A DNA stretch of 64,000 nt, from assembly GCA_963422275.1 (NCBI GenBank), contig OY729418.1:3658001-3722000 (forward strand). The letters are read 5' to 3'. Within the stretch, counting starts at the first letter, position 1; each line of letters starts with the position of its first letter. The notes beneath the pieces were generated by a model. The model searched no databases, was not told the DNA's origin, and worked only from the letters and a program-made list of their open reading frames with translations. The translations under genes were made by a program, and so were the position numbers. This DNA is from G963422275 sp963422275. GTDB taxonomy: Bacteria > Pseudomonadota > Alphaproteobacteria > Rhodobacterales > Rhodobacteraceae. Shown here piece by piece: positions 55,130 to 62,681 of the stretch.

Positions 55130-56040
55130 TGGCCGGCACTGCAGCCACAGGAAGAACCGCGTCACGGGCATTTCAACCATTCAGATTATGGTTGCTCATT
55201 CCATCTTGGTTGATGATTGGCGTGTTCCTGCTGGTACCGGTACTTCTCATGCTGCTTTTCTCGTTCCTGACGAAGGAGTTTCGTGGAGGGGTCATCTGGG
55301 AATTTACGCTCGCCGCCTACGACCAGTTCATTTTTGATCGCGGGCTGTTCGGTGACGATCCACCTAAAATCGAGTGGACCTACATTGTGATTTTCGTGCG
55401 ATCCATTGTTCAAGCTGGGCTAGCGACCATACTGTGTCTCGTCATCGGTTTTCCAGCAGCATTCTTCATTGCGAGCAGACCACTTGGAACTCGTTCCATC
55501 TGGCTATTTTTGGTGACCGTGCCGTATTGGGTAAACTTGTTGGTTAGGACGGTGTCCATGAAGTTTCTCATCAGGGACAACGGTCCGCTAAACGAACTAT
55601 TGCTTGGATTGGGGATCATTTCCAAGCCTCTGTCAATCGTCAACACGGATTTTGCCGTTCAGCTGGGGCTCTTTTATTCGTATCTCCCCTTTATGGTATT
55701 ACCAATATACGCGTCCGTGGAACGATACGACTTCACTCTCTCCGAGGCAGCCGCCGACTTATACGCAGGACGTTGGACAATTCTGCGAAGAATTCTCCTT
55801 CCTGTAGTGAGTCCGGGAATCATCGCAGGGTCAATTTTGGTGTTCATTCCAAGCTTAGGGGCCTTCCTCGCTCCAGATTTGCTAGGAGGTGCCAAGAATT
55901 TCATGATTGGATCACTGATCGAAGAGCAATTCAAGGGCAATGCGGGGAATTGGCCATTTGGCGCTGCGGCCTCGATGATTCTCCTGTCGTTGGTTTTGCT
56001 GGCTCTTCTAATTTATTCCCGGCAGCAGACACGGACTTAA
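55129..56040 (+). CDS. potB: Spermidine/putrescine-type ABC permease PotB
   Basis: A six-helix permease of 303 residues. It has the PotB-type NLLVRTVSMKFLIRDNGPLN loop and the EAA motif that contacts PotA (SEAAADLYAGRWTILRRILLP, part) near residue 210. It forms the channel with PotC. The ATG at 55129 uses the last base of the potA stop, so translation is coupled. The substrate class, a polyamine or another organic cation, is inferred from the whole operon. Confidence 0.9.
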   Translation: MAGTAATGRTASRAFQPFRLWLLIPSWLMIGVFLLVPVLLMLLFSFLTKEFRGGVIWEFTLAAYDQFIFDRGLFGDDPPKIEWTYIVIFVRSIVQAGLATILCLVIGFPAAFFIASRPLGTRSIWLFLVTVPYWVNLLVRTVSMKFLIRDNGPLNELLLGLGIISKPLSIVNTDFAVQLGLFYSYLPFMVLPIYASVERYDFTLSEAAADLYAGRWTILRRILLPVVSPGIIAGSILVFIPSLGAFLAPDLLGGAKNFMIGSLIEEQFKGNAGNWPFGAAASMILLSLVLLALLIYSRQQTRT

Positions 56041-56116
56041 GGACCATGGTGCTAGCCCTGCTTTCAAATGGCCTCTGCATGCATTTCAAGAGCATCTGCC
56101 GTGAATTGCCGAACTC

Positions 56117-56959
56117 ATGGATTGGTTTGAGATGAGTTCCTTGAAGACAGTCAGGCGCTATCCCGGATTCTTTGCGATGACAGTCCTTTGCCTTGTAATC
56201 CTCTACGCCCCCCTAATTGTTGTCATGGTCTACAGCTTCAATGCCTCCCAGTCGATCACGAACTGGGGTGGCTTCAGTCTTCGTTGGTACGAGGAAGTTT
56301 TCTTTGGAGTGGAATCAGCCAAATTCAAGGCGGCGGCGTGGAACTCAATATCAATCGCGGCCATGGCGGCCGTGACGTCGATCGTCATTGCCACAGCGGC
56401 GGCCATCGGAATGATCCGTGGCGGTCCATTCCGCGGCAAATCAGTTAGTTTTGGGTTGATCAGCCTGCCGTTGCTGGTTCCGGAGATCGTAACTGCTGTT
56501 GCGACACTTATCTTTTTCAGCGCGATTGGCTTTGTTCTCGGATACAGTTCCATACTCGTGGCCCACATCGTTTTCTGCATTCCATTTGCCTATCTTCCCA
56601 TTGCAGCCCGACTGCAGGGAATCGAGGGGGTGTATGAAGAGGCCGCACAGGATCTCTACGCCAACCGAGGACAGGTATTCCGCCATGTGCTGCTGCCATT
56701 GATGGCTCCCGGAATACTGGCTGGCTTCTTGCTTGCCTTCATCATTTCTCTAGATGATTTCATCATCACGAACTTCATCAAGGGCGCCGGGATTGAAACC
56801 CTGCCGACGGCAATATTCGGATCGGTCAAGCAGGGCATCAAGCCGAACATCATGGCGCTGTCGACCCTGATGTTGCTTGTGTCCGCCTCGTGTGTTACGA
56901 TTTCCTACTTTGCTGGCCAGATCGGATCAAAAAACTCTCGCAGCAAAGGAACGGTTTGA
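56117..56959 (+). CDS. potC: Spermidine/putrescine-type ABC permease PotC
   Basis: The second permease subunit, 280 residues with six helices. SFNASQSITNWGGFSLRWYE (about residues 38-57) is the typical PotC periplasmic segment, and the EAA loop EEAAQDLYANRGQVFRHVLLP (part) lies near residue 175. The FIISLDDFIITNFIKGAG block is also family-specific. It starts at ATG 56117 or five codons later at 56132. A gap of 76 bases separates it from potB. Confidence 0.9.
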   Translation: MDWFEMSSLKTVRRYPGFFAMTVLCLVILYAPLIVVMVYSFNASQSITNWGGFSLRWYEEVFFGVESAKFKAAAWNSISIAAMAAVTSIVIATAAAIGMIRGGPFRGKSVSFGLISLPLLVPEIVTAVATLIFFSAIGFVLGYSSILVAHIVFCIPFAYLPIAARLQGIEGVYEEAAQDLYANRGQVFRHVLLPLMAPGILAGFLLAFIISLDDFIITNFIKGAGIETLPTAIFGSVKQGIKPNIMALSTLMLLVSASCVTISYFAGQIGSKNSRSKGTV

Positions 56960-56996
56960 AGTGACAAGGGACACACAAGATTTAAGGGGGATCAAC

Positions 56997-58031
56997 ATGA
57001 AAACCATGCAAGCGGTGGTCTTAGTGGCAGGACTTGCGTTGTCGGCTGGAATGGTATCAGCGGAAGGAAAGCTCTCGATCTATCACTGGTTTGAATACAT
57101 TCCGCAAGAATTGCTGGATAAGTTTTCTGAAGAAATGGACATCGAGGTGACAATGGACACCTACGATTCCAATGAAGCCATGCTTGCCTCGCTCAAAGCC
57201 GGCAAACTCGGCTCTTACGATGTTGCTGTGCCCGGTGATTACATGGTGGAAATCATGGTCGGAGAAGGAATGCTCGACACGATCGCCGCGGGCGAGCTTA
57301 AGAACATTGCAAACGTGGAACAGCAATGGCTGGATGTGCCCTTCGATCCAGGGCGACAACATTCCATACCATACCAATGGGGGTCCACGAGCTTTTCAGT
57401 TAATCGCGACGTGTACGATGGCGATATTCGCACAACGAGCATAGTTTTCGATCCTCCTGATGAGCTAAAGGGCAAAATCAACATACTCGATTCGCAAGGT
57501 GAAGTCATACTTTTGGCCTCCATGCATCTCGGAATTCCACAATGCACCAATGATCGCGAACAGTTGAGGGGACTTGATGAACTGTTGCAATCGGCAAAGC
57601 AGCATTGGGCTTCCTTCAACTCGGACGGAGCGAAGGATGTGCTCGTTTCTGGTGATGCGGCCGTGGGGATGATCTGGAATGGTTTCTCCGCCAAGGCTCG
57701 CGCCGAAGGGGCAAACATCGAATACTCTTACCCAAGAGAAGGCTTGCTGGTCTGGATGGACAATGTCGTGCTCCTGAAAGATGCGCCTAACCGTGCGAAC
57801 GCAATCAAGTTCATGGACTTCCTGCTTGAGCCCGATAACATTGCAGCCGTTACAAACTACGCGCAATACAGTGCTGGGATAATGGGGGTCACCGATCTCC
57901 TCGACGACAATCTTAAGTCCCAGCCCGAATCTATTCCACCTGCTGACGCCCCTCCCGGAACCTTCGTAATGGTTTGCGATCAAGCAACCCAGGAAGTCTA
58001 CGACGCGATCTGGACGCGCTTGAAAAAGTAA
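56997..58031 (+). CDS. potD: Polyamine-type periplasmic binding protein
   Basis: The periplasmic substrate-binding protein of the operon, about 344 residues. A Sec signal peptide ends at GMVSAEG (about residue 22). The mature part begins LSIYHWFEYIPQELLDKFSE, as in PotD/PotF, followed by YDVAVPGDYMV and IPYQWGSTSFSVN. The ATG at 56997 has AAGGGGG upstream; the frame opens earlier inside potC. The neighbouring amine-dehydrogenase homologue suggests the ligand may be a methylated amine or polyamine rather than only spermidine (inference). Confidence 0.9.
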   Translation: MKTMQAVVLVAGLALSAGMVSAEGKLSIYHWFEYIPQELLDKFSEEMDIEVTMDTYDSNEAMLASLKAGKLGSYDVAVPGDYMVEIMVGEGMLDTIAAGELKNIANVEQQWLDVPFDPGRQHSIPYQWGSTSFSVNRDVYDGDIRTTSIVFDPPDELKGKINILDSQGEVILLASMHLGIPQCTNDREQLRGLDELLQSAKQHWASFNSDGAKDVLVSGDAAVGMIWNGFSAKARAEGANIEYSYPREGLLVWMDNVVLLKDAPNRANAIKFMDFLLEPDNIAAVTNYAQYSAGIMGVTDLLDDNLKSQPESIPPADAPPGTFVMVCDQATQEVYDAIWTRLKK

Positions 58032-58038
58032 ATGCTGC

Positions 58039-58069
58039 TCGCGAGGCGCAGTGGTGTCGCGCCTCGCGA
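58039..58069 (+). promoter_or_regulatory. Perfect 11-bp hairpin between potD and the dehydrogenase gene
   Basis: TCGCGAGGCGC and GCGCCTCGCGA pair perfectly around a 9-base loop, 8 bases after the potD stop. There is no T run after it. It probably protects the potABCD mRNA end or reduces read-through into the next gene. It also argues that the dehydrogenase starts at the ATG at 58099, after the hairpin. Confidence 0.7.
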
Positions 58070-58098
58070 ACAGCGAGATTCAATGCGTGGGAAAGCGC

Positions 58099-60174
58099 AT
58101 GGAAGTAGATCCCCGCTACTCAGTATTGTTTGAGCCAGTGGATATCGGTCCGGTCAAGGCAAAGAACCGCTTCTACCAAGTGCCCCACTGCAACGGCATG
58201 GGATATCGAGACCCCACCGCTGCAGCACACATGCGCGGCGTCAAGGCAGAAGGCGGGTGGGCCGTTGTATGCACTGAACAGGTCGAGATTCACCATTCCT
58301 CCGACATAACTCCATTTATCGAGCTGCGTCTATGGGACGATCGGGATATCCCGATGCTGGCCAAAATGGCCGAAAAGATCCACGAGCACAATGCGCTGGC
58401 TGGAATCGAGCTTGCCTACAACGGACTGAACGGACCGAACCTCTATGGGCGCGAAGTTCCAATGGCCCCTACCGGTCTGCCGGTTACGAGTTTCACCTAC
58501 GACCCGGTTCAGGCAAGAACTATGAGCATCAAGGACATTCGTAACGTCCGGAAGTGGCATCGGGTGGCGGCAGAGCGCGGCAGGCAGGCTGGATTCGATT
58601 TAATATACGTGTATGCCGGACACGCTCTTGGGTTTTTTCACCACTTCATGTCACGTCGCTACAACCACAGGACTGACGAATACGGCGGAACTCTTGAAAA
58701 CCGCGTTCGCTTGCTCAAGGAAGTTCTTTCGGAAACGAAGGAGGCTGTTGGCGGCACTTGCGCGGTTCCTTGCCGGATTTCTGTTGACGAGCTCATTGGA
58801 CCGAACGGAATCGAGAAGGCAGAGGCGGACGACATAATCGGAATGCTGGCGGAAATCCCTGACTTGTGGGATGTTTGTCTCGCAGGCTGGGAGAACGACA
58901 GCCAGACCTCTAGATTCGGTGCTGAAGGGAATCAGGAGCCGTTTTTGGAGGGGATCAAGGACATCACTACCAAGCCGGTTGTTGGAGTAGGGCGATACAC
59001 GTCGCCGGACCGGATGGTCGCGCTGGTTAGAAAGGGCCTGCTAGACTTGATCGGTTGCGCACGTCCTTCCATTGCCGACCCTTTTCTCCCGATGAAGATA
59101 ATGGAAGGGCGTGTCGAAGATATCAGGGAGTGTATAGGGTGCAACATTTGCGTGTCGGGTGATTTTACCATGTCACCCATACGCTGCACCCAGAATCCCA
59201 CGATGGGCGAGGAATGGAGGCGAGGTTGGCATCCAGAATATATTCGTCGGAGGGAGAGTTCGAAGCCGGTGCTCATCGTGGGTGCGGGACCGGCTGGCCT
59301 CGAGGCTGCTCACGCACTCGGAAAGCGCGGATACGACGTAACTCTGGCCGAAGGAAGCAAGGAAACGGGCGGACGAGTCTCGCGTGAGTGCAGGCTTCCC
59401 GGCCTATTTGCTTGGAGCCGGGTCAGAGACTACCGGATGCAGCAGTTGCACAAGCTTCCGAATGTGAAACTGTATTTGGATTCCAACCTTAACGTTGATC
59501 ACATACTGGAACTCGGGATTCCAAGGATTGCCGTCGCGACCGGTGCACGCTGGAGGGCGGACGGCGTCGGCCATCATTGGACTCATCCGGTCTCCGTGGC
59601 CAGTGAAGCGGAGATTCTCACGCCCGACGACCTTATGGATGGCAGACTCCCGCAAGGAAAAAAGGTCGTTGTGTGGGACGACGACCACTACTTCATGGGC
59701 GGGGTTCTCGCCGAACTTCTTGCCGGCACCAGTTTCGAGGTCAGCTACTTGACGCCAGCGGCAGAGGCATCAACTTGGACTCGCAATACAATGGAACAGC
59801 ACTTCATTCAGAAACGGCTACTTGATTTGAACGTTGAGATAATCGCTCACACAGTGCTTGAGTCGATTGAAAGGGACAAGGTGACAGTGACTTCAGTTTT
59901 CGGTGGAAGCCCCAAGCCCATAGGGGCAGATGCGGTTGTTCTTGTTACCTCTCGAATCCCGAAGAATGAACTGTTTGTGGGGCTTCAGGCAAAGCGAAGC
60001 GAATGGAAAGGCGCGGAAATTGAATCGGTCGTTGCGTTTGGGGACGCTGAAGCACCTGCGACAATTGCACATGCCGTATTTGCAGGCCGGCGGTATGCGG
60101 AAGAGCTGGATGGACCATCTGCGTCGGAGGACAAGGTTTCATTCAAACGCGAGATCGTGGAACTCGCCGACTGA
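58099..60174 (+). CDS. Trimethylamine/dimethylamine dehydrogenase-like flavoprotein
   Basis: A 691-residue iron-sulfur flavoprotein of the TMADH/DMADH type: an old-yellow-enzyme barrel (1-370), a 4Fe-4S motif ECIGCNICVSG with a fourth Cys in RCTQNP, and a dinucleotide-binding domain from VLIVGAGPAGLEAA. Cys31 in PHCNGMG matches the Cys that links FMN in TMADH. Residue 61 is Gln (TEQVEI) where TMADH has Tyr60; as I recall, dimethylamine dehydrogenase has Gln there. The enzyme would oxidatively N-demethylate a secondary amine and pass electrons to ETF. I chose the ATG at 58099; the ORF opens with a GTG at 58051 inside a hairpin. Confidence 0.82.
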   Translation: MEVDPRYSVLFEPVDIGPVKAKNRFYQVPHCNGMGYRDPTAAAHMRGVKAEGGWAVVCTEQVEIHHSSDITPFIELRLWDDRDIPMLAKMAEKIHEHNALAGIELAYNGLNGPNLYGREVPMAPTGLPVTSFTYDPVQARTMSIKDIRNVRKWHRVAAERGRQAGFDLIYVYAGHALGFFHHFMSRRYNHRTDEYGGTLENRVRLLKEVLSETKEAVGGTCAVPCRISVDELIGPNGIEKAEADDIIGMLAEIPDLWDVCLAGWENDSQTSRFGAEGNQEPFLEGIKDITTKPVVGVGRYTSPDRMVALVRKGLLDLIGCARPSIADPFLPMKIMEGRVEDIRECIGCNICVSGDFTMSPIRCTQNPTMGEEWRRGWHPEYIRRRESSKPVLIVGAGPAGLEAAHALGKRGYDVTLAEGSKETGGRVSRECRLPGLFAWSRVRDYRMQQLHKLPNVKLYLDSNLNVDHILELGIPRIAVATGARWRADGVGHHWTHPVSVASEAEILTPDDLMDGRLPQGKKVVVWDDDHYFMGGVLAELLAGTSFEVSYLTPAAEASTWTRNTMEQHFIQKRLLDLNVEIIAHTVLESIERDKVTVTSVFGGSPKPIGADAVVLVTSRIPKNELFVGLQAKRSEWKGAEIESVVAFGDAEAPATIAHAVFAGRRYAEELDGPSASEDKVSFKREIVELAD

Positions 60175-60329
60175 CAACCAGATGGAATGCGGCCTCGGGT
60201 CTTGTGCGGAACGCCTGTTCACACCGCTCTTCCGACCTGAGCTTGGTCAACAGCTATATAGCAATGCAAGAGCGAGCCAAGCATCCCTCTGGTCAACATC
60301 AATGTTGTATCTGCAACCCAAGCTGTTTG

Positions 60330-61010
60330 TCATTCGTCACCTGGCACACCATAACTTGGCGCTGCATGCGGATTGATGGCCCGCGTGACATAGTCCATCA
60401 TTTGCGGCTTATATGCGTCCCACAGCTTCCTCAGGCCGCGCACCGGATCGATGTCGTGCCAATCCACACGCAAGTCGACCAAGGGCCAGTCTTTGTCGTC
60501 TGCCACAAGCAGCGCTCCCGAATGTATCGGGCCTTCCTCGCCGCCGGCCCCGTAAAGACCCCGTTCAAGCGCTCGAAGAAGTCTCTCCGCAAGATGAAGA
60601 TCTTTTTCTGCCGCGAATCCGGCGACCATTTCCTCTGGAACTGATTCAGCTGTCAATAAGTTACCGCCCGCAATGCAGTCCTCACCTGTGCAGACGGCAT
60701 TTGTTCCGAGAGTTCGCGCACCCGTGTGCGACGCCGTTCTTCCGTCGGCATCGATTGCGATAACCTGTCTGTAGCTGACGTGTTCAAGAGAATTCATAAC
60801 CCGCGACAGCGCTATGTTAGCGCTTTCGCCCGATTCAATTCTGTCCAGCACCATAGGCCCGATGGACGGAAGGGTGATGTTTTGCGTCGATACGGCCCCG
60901 ACATCCGCACGCACCCAAGGACACCGACTTCCGACGCAAATTGAAGACGTCGCAACCGCCACGCCCAACCTGCCGGTCCTTGTGCACCGCCCTGCAACCG
61001 AGAAAGTCAC
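60330..61010 (-). CDS. DUF1028 Ntn-hydrolase-like protein
   Basis: A 226-residue protein of the DUF1028 family, thought to have an Ntn-hydrolase fold. It starts TFSVAGRCTRTGRLGVAVA and keeps the family blocks RCPWVRADVGAVSTQN and LVDLRVDWHDIDPVRGLRKLW (part). No reaction is established; an amidohydrolase role is plausible. The start is GTG at 61010, 13 bases after the ridA stop. Last gene of the minus-strand cluster hpaB-flavin reductase/LysR-ridA-DUF1028. It converges with the dehydrogenase gene. Confidence 0.85.
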   Translation of the reverse strand: MTFSVAGRCTRTGRLGVAVATSSICVGSRCPWVRADVGAVSTQNITLPSIGPMVLDRIESGESANIALSRVMNSLEHVSYRQVIAIDADGRTASHTGARTLGTNAVCTGEDCIAGGNLLTAESVPEEMVAGFAAEKDLHLAERLLRALERGLYGAGGEEGPIHSGALLVADDKDWPLVDLRVDWHDIDPVRGLRKLWDAYKPQMMDYVTRAINPHAAPSYGVPGDE

Positions 61011-61023
61011 CGCTCGAACAGCC

Positions 61024-61434
61024 TTATGGGATCATGGCTGTGACTTCGATTTCAACTAGCCACTCCGGACGGGCCAGCGCGGAGACGACGACGCCTGTCG
61101 AACATGGATGGATACCCTTTATCCACCGACCCATTTCTTGGTAGACCGCCTCGCGATTTCGAACATCGGTAAGGTAAACAACAATTCGGCAGACGTGGTC
61201 TAGGCAACTTCCTGCTTCTTCCAGAATAATTGAGATGTTTTCCATCGTCTTTTGAGTTTGGAGGGTTGCGCTTCCGATATGAAGCGATTCTCCTGTTTCA
61301 AGATCTTGGGAGACTTGGCCACGCAAGAACACCATCATGCCTGTCGCCACCACAGCTTGGCACAAATCGTTGTCAAGGTTCTGTTCCGGGTAAGTATCCT
61401 TGGTGTTGAACGTTCGAAGTCTGGTATGCTCCAT
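61024..61434 (-). CDS. RidA family protein
   Basis: A 136-residue member of the Rid/YjgF/UK114 family. These trimeric proteins hydrolyse enamines and imines to keto products plus ammonia. The pocket residues appear as the Arg in VCRIVVYLTDV (about residue 94) and the Glu in RPEWLVEIEVTA near the end, the standard pair for the active Rid subfamilies. The ATG at 61434 has GGGGAGAGG upstream. An ATG at 61464 overlaps the preceding stop (ATGA). In this cluster it could deaminate a reactive intermediate made by the HpaB-type oxygenase. Confidence 0.88.
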   Translation of the reverse strand: MEHTRLRTFNTKDTYPEQNLDNDLCQAVVATGMMVFLRGQVSQDLETGESLHIGSATLQTQKTMENISIILEEAGSCLDHVCRIVVYLTDVRNREAVYQEMGRWIKGIHPCSTGVVVSALARPEWLVEIEVTAMIP

Positions 61435-61460
61435 CGCAACCTCTCCCCAATGTGTTCGGT

Positions 61461-62681
61461 TCATGCAAAGTGGCTTCGGCAGGCTTGCATGAATGTCTCC
61501 GCCAACCGACTCATTGGCGCGCCCGCCTTTCTAGCTGTTACCACGCGACTGGGAACGACCTTGTCCTTAAATGGAACCGAAACAACTCGATGGCCGTCAT
61601 ACGTAGTATCGCTCTTTGGATTTGTTGCGAGGACGCTGTATCCAAGCCCGTGCCCCACCAGCCCTCGAACGGTCTCGAAAGATGTCGAACGGATGCGAAT
61701 TCGCGGATCGAGTCCCTTGGAGCGAAATAGATTGAGGAAATACTGCTCGCTGGGCGGAGCTTGCAAGAGAATCAATGGCATTCCTACCAACTCGGCGAGG
61801 GCAATTGAATCACGTTTGGCCAGCTCATGCTGTTCGGAAAGCAAGACTTTAGGATAAATTTCCGCCAGATGCTCCAAGTGCAACCCTGTTCCCAATTCCA
61901 TATTGTAAGTCAAAGCTACTTCGCAGGATTCAGATCTCAGTGCCTCGAGAACCTGTCCCTGATGGCCCTGCAGGAGTGCGATTTCGATGCCGGGGTCTGT
62001 TTTAAGCAGCTTCGCGACGATGCTTGGAAGAACATAGGGCGCGAATGAGTAGAAGCAGCCAATCCTCAAAACGTCTGGGGATTTAACGTATCGTTGACCG
62101 CCGACCTGCCAATCAAGCCGCGTGGGGGTCCCGTATGCCCGGTTGGTATAAATCAGCGGCGCATGACCCTCTGCAATGAACACGGAGACAACTTCTCCTA
62201 CGAACACCAAATGACTGCCTACACGAAAATTTTGCGCCAGTTCGCAGTCGAACGCAACAAGAGGGTCAACGACTCGCGGTGATCCGGTTTTCCCGACAGC
62301 CCAAGTTGCGCTCAGGAACTTGTTATCTCCCGTCAACTTTGAACGCCCGGCAAATGCGTCTGAGATATAGGACTGGTCATCCCGAAGCACGTTGACGCAG
62401 AATACCCGGTTGTCCAAGATCGCGGCGCAAGCAGGACTAAGGTGGTGAACGCAAACGAGAAGCGTTGGTCGCTCACTGTCCGCAGAGACAGACGACATTG
62501 CCGAAACGGTGACTCCCGCTCTTCCACAAGGCCCGTCGGTAGTTACAACGTTTACTGATGCAGATGCGTGGCTCATCCCGGATATGAACCGATCGCGGAG
62601 CAGTTGCAACGCGTCTTCTGCTTTCGAGACTCCACCAAGAGGTGTTAACGAGGCGGAAGCAGACACTTTGGACTCCCACAC
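61461..62681 (-). CDS. Flavin reductase fused to a LysR substrate-binding domain
   Basis: 406 residues in two domains. Residues about 25-185 are an FMN/FAD reductase of the HpaC/NtaB type (SVNVVTTDGPCGRAGVTVSA, then CVNVLRDDQ, FDCELAQNFRVGSHLVFVGEV). It would supply reduced flavin to the upstream monooxygenase. Residues about 205-400 are a LysR-type effector-binding domain (LRIGCFYSFAPYVLPSIV, then GVGHGLGYSVL-like). The DNA-binding helix-turn-helix of LysR is absent, so it may sense substrate and tune the reductase. The GTG at 62681 overlaps the hpaB stop (TAGTG). Confidence 0.85.
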   Translation of the reverse strand: MWESKVSASASLTPLGGVSKAEDALQLLRDRFISGMSHASASVNVVTTDGPCGRAGVTVSAMSSVSADSERPTLLVCVHHLSPACAAILDNRVFCVNVLRDDQSYISDAFAGRSKLTGDNKFLSATWAVGKTGSPRVVDPLVAFDCELAQNFRVGSHLVFVGEVVSVFIAEGHAPLIYTNRAYGTPTRLDWQVGGQRYVKSPDVLRIGCFYSFAPYVLPSIVAKLLKTDPGIEIALLQGHQGQVLEALRSESCEVALTYNMELGTGLHLEHLAEIYPKVLLSEQHELAKRDSIALAELVGMPLILLQAPPSEQYFLNLFRSKGLDPRIRIRSTSFETVRGLVGHGLGYSVLATNPKSDTTYDGHRVVSVPFKDKVVPSRVVTARKAGAPMSRLAETFMQACRSHFA

